A DNA stretch of 64,000 nucleotides from Sphingomonas sp. Leaf67 (lineage in GTDB: Bacteria > Pseudomonadota > Alphaproteobacteria > Sphingomonadales > Sphingomonadaceae): contig NZ_LMLP01000012.1 of the NCBI RefSeq assembly GCF_001421965.1, positions 124,805-188,804 on the forward strand, written 5' to 3'. A program made the position numbers and the translations under genes. Below the pieces are notes generated by a model, which made no database searches, was not told where the DNA came from, and saw nothing but the letters and a program-made list of their open reading frames with translations. The stretch's first letter is position 1. The number at the start of each line of letters is the position of its first letter. This document shows positions 8,663 to 17,038 of the stretch, piece after piece.

Positions 8663-10102
8663 ATGATCCGGACCTTCCTGCGCTCGGCCGCCTTGCTGAT
8701 GAGCGCCGCACCGGGCATTGCCATGGCCCAGCAGGCGCCGTGGAACGCCAAGGACGTGCCTGTCAGCCACCGCGACCGCGTCTATGCATCCGAACAATTC
8801 TCCAACACGGTGTCGGTGACGGACCCGGCCGACAACAGGTTGCTCGGCGTCATCAAGCTCGGCGATCCGCAGCCGATGAATTTTTCCCCGCTCTACAAGG
8901 GGCAGGTGCTGGTTCACGGCCTCGGCTTCTCGCCGGACGGGAAAACACTGGCGGTCGTGTCGATCGGATCCAACGCCGTGTCGTGGATCGACACCGCCAC
9001 CAACACCGTCAAGCACACGACCTATGTCGGGCGCAGCCCGCATGAGGCGTTCTTCACGCCGGACGGCAAGGAGGTGTGGGTTACGGTACGCGGCGAGGAT
9101 TACATCGCCGTGCTCGACCCCAAGACGTACAAGGAGACCGGTCGCATCAAGACGCCCGGTGGTCCGGGCATGACGATCTTCTCTCCCGATGGCCGATACG
9201 GCTATGTCTGTTCCTCGTTCAATCCGGTGCTGGCCGTGTTCGATGTCTCGACCCACGCGCAGGTCGGACAGGTGGCGCAGCCGAGTCCGTTCTGTCCCAA
9301 CATCGCCGCGACGCCGGACGGCAAGCAGGTGTGGTTCACGCTGAAGGACATCGGCAAGACGGTCGCATTCGATGCCAAGCCGCCTTTCGCGATCCTCAAG
9401 GTGCTGGATACCGGACCGATCACCAATCACGTCAACTTCGCCCGCACGGTCAGGGGACAGTTCGCCTATGTCACGGTAGGCGGGGAAAACGCGGTGAAGG
9501 TGTTCCGCACGTCCGACTTCGCGCTTGTCGCCACCATCCCGGTCGGCAAGATGCCGCACGGTGTCTGGCCATCGGGCGACGGCCGGCGCATCTATGTCGG
9601 GCTGGAGAATGCTGATGAACTTGCCGCGATCGACACCGCCGGCAACAAGGTCGTTGCCACCGTGCCGGTCGGACAGGCACCGCAGGCGATCGCCTATGTC
9701 CCCAACGCTGTTCCGACAGGCCCCGGCACCGACAATCTTCAACCGCTCGGCACGGCCGGCAAGGCGTTGCATCTGAATATGGGGCCGGTTGGCGGCAGCC
9801 GCGCGGCAAGCAGCATTACCCTCTTCGACCAGGGTATCATTCAGGTGGTGCAGAGTGCCGTTACCGGTTTACAGCCCAAAAAGCCTTACATGCTCGTGCT
9901 GACCGCCAATGCGGACGGCAGCGGTGCGGTAGAGCCGCTTGCGAACTTCATGAGCAACCCGGCAGGTGCGGCGATCGTCAATGCGTCGGGACCGATCCGG
10001 CAGATCGTTCAAGGCAGCACCGCGGCACCCCGGCGTTTTCTGGCGGTAGCTGAGGTGGTAAATGGTGCGCCGGGCCGCATCGTGCAGGTGCAGCGCGACT
10101 GA
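8663..10102 (+). CDS. Exported YncE-like seven-bladed beta-propeller protein
   Basis: The 479-residue protein has a signal peptide (MIRTFLRSAALLMSA to AMAQQ) and then repeated YVTN/NHL-like blades of about 40 residues, such as GKTLAVVSIGSNAVSWIDT, GKEVWVTVRGEDYIAVLDP and GRRIYVGLENADELAAIDT. A C-terminal region of about 100 residues after the propeller (from about 385) has a different, beta-rich character. Such proteins are periplasmic; ligands are usually unknown and some are linked to copper or redox metabolism. It starts one base after the DUF305 stop and is followed one base later by the sigma factor. This makes it a candidate sensor or target of the sigma/anti-sigma pair, though that is only an inference from position. 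Confidence 0.85.
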   Translation: MIRTFLRSAALLMSAAPGIAMAQQAPWNAKDVPVSHRDRVYASEQFSNTVSVTDPADNRLLGVIKLGDPQPMNFSPLYKGQVLVHGLGFSPDGKTLAVVSIGSNAVSWIDTATNTVKHTTYVGRSPHEAFFTPDGKEVWVTVRGEDYIAVLDPKTYKETGRIKTPGGPGMTIFSPDGRYGYVCSSFNPVLAVFDVSTHAQVGQVAQPSPFCPNIAATPDGKQVWFTLKDIGKTVAFDAKPPFAILKVLDTGPITNHVNFARTVRGQFAYVTVGGENAVKVFRTSDFALVATIPVGKMPHGVWPSGDGRRIYVGLENADELAAIDTAGNKVVATVPVGQAPQAIAYVPNAVPTGPGTDNLQPLGTAGKALHLNMGPVGGSRAASSITLFDQGIIQVVQSAVTGLQPKKPYMLVLTANADGSGAVEPLANFMSNPAGAAIVNASGPIRQIVQGSTAAPRRFLAVAEVVNGAPGRIVQVQRD

Positions 10103-10103
10103 A

Positions 10104-10613
10104 ATGGACCCGCTTGCCGCCGCGATCGAATCACTGATCCCTGGTCTGCGTCGCTATGCCCGGTCGTGGTTGCGCGATCAGGCGATGGCGGATGACGTGG
10201 TGCAGGATTGCCTTGAGCGCGCGGTCGGGCGCTGGCGGCAGCGGCGTGGCACGGAGGTTCGCCCCTGGCTTTATGCGATCCTGCACAACCTGTTGATCGA
10301 TCAAAGGCGGCAGCATATCCGGCGAGGTACGGCGGTTCCGCTCCACCTCGTAGACGACGCTGCGCTCGGCCGCCCGGCCGATCAGGACACGGGTCTGCAC
10401 CACCGCGACCTGTTGCGCGCCCTTGATGCGTTGCCCGAGGAGCAGCGGACGGTGCTGCTGCTCATCTCGGTCGAAGGTCTGTCATATGGGGAAGTCGCTG
10501 CCGTCGTCGGAGTGCCGCTGGGAACGGTGATGTCGCGAATATCGCGGGGGCGCGACCGTCTGGCGACACTCATCCGAGAGGGTGAACGGCCGCGATTGAG
10601 GAGTGTGCGATGA
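10104..10613 (+). CDS. ECF RNA polymerase sigma factor
   Basis: The 169-residue protein has the two ECF sigma domains. Region 2 includes DDVVQDCLERA and RPWLYAILHNLLIDQRR (about residues 28-75). Region 4 contains the helix-turn-helix EGLSYGEVAAVVGVPLGTVM near 125-145. The ATG at 10104 follows the propeller gene stop by one base. The gene ends in an ATGA overlap with the anti-sigma gene. ECF factors of this kind usually control their own operon plus a small envelope or metal stress regulon. No signature promoter was identified with confidence upstream of 8278. Confidence 0.9.
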   Translation: MDPLAAAIESLIPGLRRYARSWLRDQAMADDVVQDCLERAVGRWRQRRGTEVRPWLYAILHNLLIDQRRQHIRRGTAVPLHLVDDAALGRPADQDTGLHHRDLLRALDALPEEQRTVLLLISVEGLSYGEVAAVVGVPLGTVMSRISRGRDRLATLIREGERPRLRSVR

Positions 10614-11380
10614 CCAGCCCGATCGGAGAAGACGATCTGGCCGCGTGGATCGATGGAAGGCTGTCGCCCGAGCGGCAGCGTCTGGTCGACGCCTACCTTG
10701 AAGGCCAGCCGGACATGCATGCCCGTTTGCGGGAGCAGGCGGAGCAGGCGCGAGCCCTTGCATCCCTGTTCGCCCCGATCGCGGATGAACCTATCCCGGC
10801 GACGATGCGCGTTGCAGCCATCAGGGGACGGCAACGCCAACCGCGTTGGCAACTCGCCATCGCCGCGTCGCTTCTGTTGACGGTCGGGTTTGGCGGGGGC
10901 TGGTCGAGCGCGCGTTGGAGTGGCGAACCCCGCGCGGGTATCGCGGCGCTGGCCAACGAGGCGAGTGACAATTTCCGTGTCTATGCCGCCGACCGGATAC
11001 GACCAGCGGAGATCGGCCCCGACCAGCGCGCCATGCTGATCCGATGGACCTCCGCTCGATTGGGTGAGCGCGTGACCATCCCGGACCTCAGCACAGCGGG
11101 TTACCGCTATGGCGGGGGGCGATTGGTCGCGACGCCCCACGGCCCTGCGGCGCTGCTCCTTTATGATGGACCGCAAGCGTCGAAGCTCGCGGTGCTGACG
11201 AGGCCCATGCAAATCGACAAGAGCGCAAGCATGACCAGCACGTCCAGCGGGACCATGGGCCGGGTCACATGGGCGGTCGACGGGATCGGCTATAGTGTGG
11301 TGGGGGAGCGCCCCGCTGCCGAGCTGCATCCGATCGCCAACGAGGTCCGGCGCCAGGCCGATGCGGCGCTTGTGTCCTGA
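10610..11380 (+). CDS. Membrane-anchored anti-sigma factor
   Basis: The 256-residue protein has a cytoplasmic N-terminal part (DDLAAWIDGRLSPERQ), one membrane helix at about residues 80-99 (LAIAASLLLTVGFGGGW) and an exported C-terminal domain. This is the usual topology of an ECF anti-sigma factor (RsbA/ChrR-like membrane class). I see no HxxxCxxC zinc motif, so it is not a ZAS-type thiol sensor. The start overlaps the sigma factor stop (ATGA), so the two are made in fixed ratio. The signal sensed by the periplasmic part is unknown; the operon context suggests a metal or envelope cue. Confidence 0.85.
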   Translation: MTSPIGEDDLAAWIDGRLSPERQRLVDAYLEGQPDMHARLREQAEQARALASLFAPIADEPIPATMRVAAIRGRQRQPRWQLAIAASLLLTVGFGGGWSSARWSGEPRAGIAALANEASDNFRVYAADRIRPAEIGPDQRAMLIRWTSARLGERVTIPDLSTAGYRYGGGRLVATPHGPAALLLYDGPQASKLAVLTRPMQIDKSASMTSTSSGTMGRVTWAVDGIGYSVVGERPAAELHPIANEVRRQADAALVS

Positions 11381-11431
11381 TAGCGCCTGGCCGGTTCTCA
11401 GCGCCGACAGGCACTGGGCGGACCAGCGGGA

Positions 11432-11944
11432 TCACGGCTTGCGCTCGGCATCCTTCCGGTCGGCCTCTGCCGGAGTCAGCCTGGCCCGCTCGCGAATGCG
11501 ACGTTCGAGCGGAGCGCCGACGAACAGTACGAGCATCGCAAGGCTCAACCCGCCGATGATGAGCGGCCACACCGCCAACCCTGCTGCCGCGCCGATCGTG
11601 GCTGTCACCCAGATGCACGCGGCGGTCGCCAGCCCATGCACTTCCTGACCCTGGCCGACCCGCAGCACAGCGCCGGCACCGATGAAGCCGACGCCGGACA
11701 GAATGCCCTGCATCGCCCGTCCTGCGGCATCGGCGTTCACATTCGGCAAGCCACTGTGCACGATCGCCTGCACGGCGATGCAGCTCGCCAGGCCGACCAG
11801 ACCCAGCGTCCGCAAGCCCATGATCTGCCGGTTCTCGCGCGAGCGTTCCCAGCCGAGCACCATCCCGGCCGCGGTCGCAATCACCAGCCGGCCGATCGCA
11901 TCGATCCAGAAGCCGATGTCCGATGCCGCTAACGCTTCGATCAT
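11432..11944 (-). CDS. MgtC/SapB family membrane protein
   Basis: The 170-residue protein carries four to five hydrophobic helices and the MgtC hallmarks RENRQIMGLRTLGLVGL near residues 36-52 and GVGFIGAGAVL near 85-95. MgtC proteins modulate membrane energetics, magnesium limitation responses and intracellular survival; their transport activity is disputed. The domain outside the membrane is short, so this is the SapB/YhiD-like short form. The ATG at 11944 overlaps the stop of the upstream molybdoenzyme gene (ATGA), which is why I prefer it to the longer frame starting at 12001. It is therefore in an operon with a sulfite-oxidase-family protein, an unusual pairing. Confidence 0.85.
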   Translation of the reverse strand: MIEALAASDIGFWIDAIGRLVIATAAGMVLGWERSRENRQIMGLRTLGLVGLASCIAVQAIVHSGLPNVNADAAGRAMQGILSGVGFIGAGAVLRVGQGQEVHGLATAACIWVTATIGAAAGLAVWPLIIGGLSLAMLVLFVGAPLERRIRERARLTPAEADRKDAERKP

Positions 11945-13008
11945 TCGACCAGCACGTGGACGTGATGCCAGGCGGTGCACAGATAGCCGGCGAAGTTCCA
12001 CATCGTGTCCGGCCGTTCGGGCTGTCCCTGTCCAGCCCCGTCAAAGGCGCGCACGACAAGGTGCTGGCGACCTTTGGCGAGCGTGGCGTCAAGGGTCCAG
12101 CGCCGCCAACCCCAGTGCGTCTCCGGATCATCGGCGAACGTCGCCTGTTGCCAGTCGCGACCACCGGTCACCGACACTTCGACCCGAGAGACGCGGCGAT
12201 CATAGGCGATGGCATAGCCCTCGATCCGCACCTCCCCGGCCGGCAGGGCTTCGCCAGAGCCGGGCGCGCAGATCGCGGCGTTGAGCGGCATGGCATTGAT
12301 GGTCAGACCCTGGCTCCAGTCGGCGGTGTCGCTCGTCACATCGGCAGGAAAGAGCTTGTAGTCGTGCGCCTGGATCGGTGCGTCGGATGGCGTGTCACGC
12401 ACCTCGATCCGTGTCAGCCATTTGGCGCTCCGCACCCCGGCATAGCCCGGCACCACCATGCGGAGCGGTGCGCCGTGTTCGGGCGTCAGCGGCTCGCCGT
12501 TCATCGCCCAGGCAATGAGGACGTCGGGTTGCCGCGCCTTGTCCATGGCGATCGAGACCCCGAACGATGCTTCCTCGCCTTCGACGTCCACCTCGTCCGC
12601 GCCGGTGAACGCCACAAACAGGTCGGACGCATCCGGCGCACCGACGGCATCCAGTACGTCGGACAGTCGTACGCCGGTCCACTCCGCATTGCCGATCGCG
12701 CCCACGTCCCACGGGTCGCCGGACGTTTTTGCGACCTGCTGAAGATCCGTGCGCCGGTTGCCGGCGCACTGGAGAACTGCCGTCACCGTCCGCGTGGCCA
12801 ACGCGCTCTTCAATTCCTCCACCGAGAAGGAGCGTCTTTCCATGCTCATCCCGCTGACCTCGATCCGGTGATCGGCAGGCAGATCAGGCACCGCACCATG
12901 GCTGCGCACGTAGAACAGCGCCTGCGGCGTCAGGAACCGCTCGATCAGCGCGCCGGGCGTCGGCTCGGCGTTGTAGGGCTCGGATTTGCGCTCGATCATA
13001 TCGGTCAT
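11941..13008 (-). CDS. Cytoplasmic sulfite-oxidase-family molybdopterin protein
   Basis: The 355-residue protein has the oxidoreductase molybdopterin-binding fold of sulfite oxidases with the molybdenum-ligating cysteine in QCAGNRR (Cys81). It also has a conserved WAMNGEPLTPEHGAPLRMVVPG stretch (written here only to locate it, about 185-206) and a C-terminal Mo-co dimerisation domain to residue 355. Unlike the second family member at 15265 it lacks a twin-arginine signal, so it should stay in the cytoplasm. The likely reaction is sulfite to sulfate, but the physiological acceptor is not evident. It is divergent from a LysR regulator that begins 147 bp away and overlaps mgtC downstream. Confidence 0.85.
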   Translation of the reverse strand: MTDMIERKSEPYNAEPTPGALIERFLTPQALFYVRSHGAVPDLPADHRIEVSGMSMERRSFSVEELKSALATRTVTAVLQCAGNRRTDLQQVAKTSGDPWDVGAIGNAEWTGVRLSDVLDAVGAPDASDLFVAFTGADEVDVEGEEASFGVSIAMDKARQPDVLIAWAMNGEPLTPEHGAPLRMVVPGYAGVRSAKWLTRIEVRDTPSDAPIQAHDYKLFPADVTSDTADWSQGLTINAMPLNAAICAPGSGEALPAGEVRIEGYAIAYDRRVSRVEVSVTGGRDWQQATFADDPETHWGWRRWTLDATLAKGRQHLVVRAFDGAGQGQPERPDTMWNFAGYLCTAWHHVHVLVE

Positions 13009-13126
13009 GGACGAACCAACGCCGCAAGCGCGCGGATCGCTTCAAGTCTTCAAGACTATCGCAGACGAAGGATTACCGATCGTTCCGATATCCAGATTGA
13101 AATAAACAGATCAAACGGTTGGTCGT

Positions 13127-13145
13127 ATCGATAAGATTGCGCGAT
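13127..13145. promoter_or_regulatory. Candidate LysR-type operator in the divergent intergenic region
   Basis: The dyad ATCG-N11-CGAT fits the T-N11-A rule for LysR-type regulators. It lies between the divergent molybdoenzyme (13008) and LysR (13155) genes, only 10 bp before the LysR start, as expected for autoregulation. The short arms make chance possible. Confidence 0.35.
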
Positions 13146-13154
13146 ATAAGCTGC

Positions 13155-14027
13155 ATGACCCTGGAGCAGCTCAGAATATTCGTCGGTGTCGCCGAGCGCG
13201 AACACGTCACCAAGGCAGCGGAGGTGCTGAACGTGACGCAGTCCGCTGCCTCCGGCGCGGTCGCGGCCCTCGAAGCGCGCTACGGGGTTCCTCTGTTTCA
13301 CCGTGTCGGGCGTGGCATCCAGCTTACCGAAGCAGGCCGCGGCTTTCTGGAGGAAGCGCGCGCGGTGCTGGGGCGGGCAGCGCATGCCGAGACGATGCTG
13401 GCGGACTATGCCGGGCTTGCCCGTGGTTCGTTGCGGATCGTCGCAAGCCAGACGATCGCGAGCTACTGGTTGCCGGCAAAGCTCGCCGCCTTCTACGAAC
13501 GCCACCCGCAGATCGCGGTCGAACTGGCGATCGACAACACCGAAGGTGCAGCAGCGCAGATCCTGAGCGGCGCGGCGGAGCTCGGTTTCGTCGAGGGCGA
13601 GGTGGACGAACCGGCGCTCGCCCTCTGGAATGTCGGGCGTGACCCGATGGTGCTGGTCGGCCGTGAAGACGCCGGGCGCGTCGACGAGGACTGGCTTCGC
13701 GCTGCACGCTGGATCGTCCGCGAGCAGGGATCAGGCACGCGTTCGACCTTCGAAGACGTGCTGCGAACGCGCGGGTTCGATCCGATGCAACTGACGGTAG
13801 CGATGACGCTGCCGTCCAACGAAGCAGTGCGCACCGCGGTCGAGGCAGGTGCCGGCGTCGCCGTATTGTCGCGATTGGTCGTCGCTCGTGCGTTGAAGGC
13901 GGGCGATCTGGTCGAGTTGCCGCTGGGGCTGCCCGATCGCGCCTTCCACGCGCTGCGCCACAAGGAACGCTATCGCACCCGTGCGGCGGACGCGCTGACG
14001 GACCTTATCAAGGAGCAGGTCGCATGA
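13155..14027 (+). CDS. LysR-family transcriptional regulator
   Basis: The 290-residue protein has an N-terminal winged helix-turn-helix (MTLEQLRIFVGVAEREHV, then TKAAEVLNVTQSAASGAV) and a C-terminal periplasmic-binding-like inducer domain from about residue 90. It resembles the CysL/CbbR group of LysR proteins that respond to sulfur or small anions. The ATG at 13155 is chosen over the frame start at 13119 because it begins the conserved MTLEQLRIF motif. Its stop overlaps the start of the TDT exporter (ATGA), and the divergent neighbour is a sulfite-oxidase-family enzyme. It most likely senses sulfite or a related anion and controls both directions. Confidence 0.9.
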   Translation: MTLEQLRIFVGVAEREHVTKAAEVLNVTQSAASGAVAALEARYGVPLFHRVGRGIQLTEAGRGFLEEARAVLGRAAHAETMLADYAGLARGSLRIVASQTIASYWLPAKLAAFYERHPQIAVELAIDNTEGAAAQILSGAAELGFVEGEVDEPALALWNVGRDPMVLVGREDAGRVDEDWLRAARWIVREQGSGTRSTFEDVLRTRGFDPMQLTVAMTLPSNEAVRTAVEAGAGVAVLSRLVVARALKAGDLVELPLGLPDRAFHALRHKERYRTRAADALTDLIKEQVA

Positions 14028-15175
14028 CTGCCAACACACCTCCGGTCCTGAACGGCCTCAAGCCTCTCAGCCGGCTCGACCATCCGCGGGAGATGATCCG
14101 CCAGTTCACGCCCAACTGGTTCGCCGCGACGATGGGCACTGGTATCCTCGCCCTCGCGCTGCCGCAGGTGCCCGGCATCGGCCCGTCGCTCAAGCCTATT
14201 GGCGAGGTGTTGTGGTTCTTCAACATCGCCCTCTTCGCGCTGTTTACCGGACTCTATGGCGCGCGCTGGGCGATGTTCGGGCACGAGGCGCGGCGCATCT
14301 TCGGGCACAACACCGTATCGATGTTCATCGGGACCATCCCTATGGGCCTCGCAACGATCATCAACGGCTGTCTAGCCTTCGGCATCGTGCGGTTCGGGGA
14401 CGGCATTGTTGGCGTCGCGCAGGTCCTATGGTGGATCGACGTCGCCATGTCGCTCGCCTGCGGCGTGCTGATCCCGTACCTGATGTTCACCCGCCACGAG
14501 CACAGCCTGGACGGCATGACCGCGGTATGGCTGCTGCCGGTCGTCGCAGCGGAAGTGGCGGGTGCCAGCGGCGGGCTGCTCGCGCCGCATCTGACCGATC
14601 CCCACGCGCAGATCGTGACGCTCGCGACCTCGTATGTGCTGTGGGCCTATTCGGTGCCGGTCGCGTTTGGCATCCTCGCCATTCTGATCCTACGCATGGC
14701 GCTTCATAAGCTCCCGCACGAGAGCATGGCGGCATCCTCCTGGCTCGCGCTGGGGCCGATCGGCACCGGGGCGCTGGGTATGCTGGTGCTTGGTGCGGAT
14801 GCGCCGGCGATCCTCGCGGCGCACGGGCTGGTCGGTGTCGGTACCGTCGCGCAAGGGATCGGCGTCGTCGCCGGGCTCTGCCTGTGGGGTTTCGGCCTGT
14901 GGTGGCTGGCGCTCGCGACGCTCATCACCATCCGCTACTGGCGCGCCGGCGTGCCGTTCAACCTGGGCTGGTGGGGCTATACCTTCCCGCTCGGCGTCTA
15001 CACCGTCGCCACTTTCCGGCTCGGCACGACGCTGAACCTCGGTTTCTTCGGTATCGTCGGCACGGTGCTGACGATCGCGCTCGCGGCGATGTGGCTGCTG
15101 GTCGGTGCCAAGACGCTCGCCGGAGCATGGCGCGGCAACCTGTTCGTCTCGCCCTGCATCGCTACCCCGAACTGA
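14024..15175 (+). CDS. TDT/SLAC1-family exporter, probable sulfite efflux
   Basis: The 383-residue protein has about ten membrane helices and the TDT (TehA/Mae1/SSU1/SLAC1) signature with FTPNWFAATMGTGILALAL at about 28-46. This family includes tellurite-resistance, dicarboxylate and sulfite exporters, which cannot be told apart from sequence alone. Position favours sulfite: the gene overlaps the stop of LysR (ATGA) and is followed by a periplasmic sulfite oxidase and its cytochrome. The protein would push sulfite out to the periplasmic enzyme. It is separated by 89 bp from the next gene. Confidence 0.8.
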   Translation: MTANTPPVLNGLKPLSRLDHPREMIRQFTPNWFAATMGTGILALALPQVPGIGPSLKPIGEVLWFFNIALFALFTGLYGARWAMFGHEARRIFGHNTVSMFIGTIPMGLATIINGCLAFGIVRFGDGIVGVAQVLWWIDVAMSLACGVLIPYLMFTRHEHSLDGMTAVWLLPVVAAEVAGASGGLLAPHLTDPHAQIVTLATSYVLWAYSVPVAFGILAILILRMALHKLPHESMAASSWLALGPIGTGALGMLVLGADAPAILAAHGLVGVGTVAQGIGVVAGLCLWGFGLWWLALATLITIRYWRAGVPFNLGWWGYTFPLGVYTVATFRLGTTLNLGFFGIVGTVLTIALAAMWLLVGAKTLAGAWRGNLFVSPCIATPN

Positions 15176-15264
15176 TCCACCCTGATGATCGGATCAGTCG
15201 GTCCGATCACTTGCAGAACGCCCCTTCGATCCGCCAGCGTGGCTGGCCACAGGAGAGCCTTTTC

Positions 15265-16500
15265 ATGGACAATTTTGACGCCGCGCTGGCGAGTGAAACC
15301 AGCCGTCGCCGCTTTCTCAGGCGTACGGCGCTCGGCACCGCCGGCCTTGCCGCAGCACCTGCGCTGGCGCAGCAGCTCGTCGACCTGAAGCTGCCTGGCG
15401 GCAATGCCGAGCGGCCGATGACCAGCGCCTTTCCTGGCAAGGGCAGCATGATCCTCCAACGCATCCATCCTCCGCTGTTGGAGACGCCGATGGACGTGTT
15501 CGACAAGTCGGTGTTCACGCCCAACGACCAGTTCTTCGTCCGCTGGCACTGGGCCGACATCCCGACCTCGATCGACGTCGAGAGCTTTCGCCTCAAGGTC
15601 TTCGGCCACGTCAACAGACCGCTGTCGATCAGCCTCGCCCAACTGCTGCGCCTGCCGCGGGTCGAGATGGCCGCCGTCAACCAGTGTTCGGGCAACAGCC
15701 GTGGGCTGTTCCAGCCGCGTGTCGCCGGCGCGCAATGGGGCAACGGCGCGATGGGCAATGCCAAATGGCTCGGCGTGCGCCTGCGCGACGTGCTTGATCT
15801 CGCCGGGGTCAAAGCAGGCGCGGTACAGGTGCGCTTCGGCGCTCTCGATCAGCCGGTCGTCGCTGGCGCCCCCGACTTCGAGAAGGCGCTTGGGCTCGAC
15901 CATGCCCGCGACGGCGAGGTGATGATCGCCTTCGGCATGAACGGCGAGCAGCTGCCGCTCCTCAACGGCTTTCCCTGCCGTTTGATCGTGCCGGGCTGGT
16001 ACTCGACCTATTGGGTCAAGATGCTGAACGGGATCGAGGTGCTGCCCGGCCCTGACGACCAATATTGGATGGCCAAGGCTTACAAGATTCCGGCGACGCC
16101 GGGCGCCAACGTGATGCCGGGACAGAAAGACTTCCCGACCGTCCCGATTAACCGCATGATCCCGCGTAGCTGGATGACCAGCCTGCCGGATGGCCAGGCG
16201 ATCGCCTATGAAGCGTCCATCCCGGTTGGCGGGATCGCGATGGGCGGCGACTGCGGCGTCGCCAAGGTCGATGTCTCATCCGACGGTGGCCGCACTTGGT
16301 ACAGGACGACGCTCGGAGCGGACGAAGGCAAGTATAGCTTCCGGCGCTGGGATGGTCGCGTGCCGCTTAGGCGTGGTCCCAACCCCATCATGGTGCGCTG
16401 CTGGAACGCCAACGGTGTCGCTCAGCCGATGAAGCCGATCTGGAACCCCGGCGGGTTCATGCGCGGCAACATCGAAACCACCACCATCATTGCGGCCTGA
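15265..16500 (+). CDS. Periplasmic sulfite:cytochrome c oxidoreductase, molybdenum subunit (SorA-like)
   Basis: The 411-residue protein begins with a twin-arginine signal (SRRRFLRRT at residues 13-21, then a hydrophobic segment to ALAQQ), so it is exported folded with its cofactor. The molybdenum-ligating cysteine is Cys141 in NQCSGNSRG; the FVRWHW motif at 91-96 and a C-terminal Mo-co dimerisation domain complete the SorA layout. It oxidises sulfite to sulfate in the periplasm. ATG 15265 is supported by AGGAGAG at 15251-15257. The gene for a mono-haem cytochrome c follows after 14 bp, matching sorA-sorB operons. Confidence 0.88.
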   Translation: MDNFDAALASETSRRRFLRRTALGTAGLAAAPALAQQLVDLKLPGGNAERPMTSAFPGKGSMILQRIHPPLLETPMDVFDKSVFTPNDQFFVRWHWADIPTSIDVESFRLKVFGHVNRPLSISLAQLLRLPRVEMAAVNQCSGNSRGLFQPRVAGAQWGNGAMGNAKWLGVRLRDVLDLAGVKAGAVQVRFGALDQPVVAGAPDFEKALGLDHARDGEVMIAFGMNGEQLPLLNGFPCRLIVPGWYSTYWVKMLNGIEVLPGPDDQYWMAKAYKIPATPGANVMPGQKDFPTVPINRMIPRSWMTSLPDGQAIAYEASIPVGGIAMGGDCGVAKVDVSSDGGRTWYRTTLGADEGKYSFRRWDGRVPLRRGPNPIMVRCWNANGVAQPMKPIWNPGGFMRGNIETTTIIAA

Positions 16501-16514
16501 GGAGCGAGCAATCC

Positions 16515-16997
16515 ATGAAGACCCCGTCTCCCGGCGTAATGGCCGCTGGCTTGATTGGCCTGACCGGTATCATCCTCGTCTCGATAGGGGCGCCGAGCAG
16601 CCGCAAGGCGTCTGCCCCGATCTCCGAGACGTCCGAACCGGCGCCCCCCGTCAGCGTGTCGGCCCGCGGCTTCTCGCTTGCCTCGACCAGCGTCGACCTG
16701 CCGGTCGACGACGCGACCTATCCCGATGGTCCGCACGCCGACGTTATCAACGCCAACTGCACCTCGTGCCACTCGGCCAGTATGGCGCTGACCCAGCCTG
16801 CGCTATCGGCGGATCAGTGGAAGGCGACCGTCACCAAGATGCGCGAGGTGTACAAGGCGCCGGTGGCCGAGAAGGATGTCGACGCAATCGTCGCCTATCT
16901 CACCGCCATGCCGCATCAGAAGGCGGCACCCGCAACCGGCAAGGCGCAGGAGCCCGACCCCAAGGTCGCTCCCGATGTCTCAGGTGGCACCGGCTAA
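16515..16997 (+). CDS. Mono-haem cytochrome c (SorB-like subunit)
   Basis: The 160-residue protein has an N-terminal hydrophobic signal or anchor (about 7-27), a proline/serine-rich linker, and one haem c site NCTSCHS (Cys82, Cys85, His86). A helix after about residue 100 carries methionines that could be the sixth ligand. It should accept electrons from the SorA-like enzyme directly upstream and pass them to the respiratory chain. The C-terminal tail is lysine-, proline- and aspartate-rich and probably disordered. The pair is the last functional unit of the sulfite module before the insertion sequence. Confidence 0.85.
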   Translation: MKTPSPGVMAAGLIGLTGIILVSIGAPSSRKASAPISETSEPAPPVSVSARGFSLASTSVDLPVDDATYPDGPHADVINANCTSCHSASMALTQPALSADQWKATVTKMREVYKAPVAEKDVDAIVAYLTAMPHQKAAPATGKAQEPDPKVAPDVSGGTG

Positions 16998-17038
16998 CCG
17001 AGCCATGATCCCAAAATACCATCTCAATCGGGAAAGTC

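Noticed and set aside
11923..13134. A 403-codon plus-strand frame opposite the cytoplasmic molybdoenzyme
   Set aside because: Antisense to a gene with clear family motifs, histidine/arginine-rich and without a ribosome binding site.
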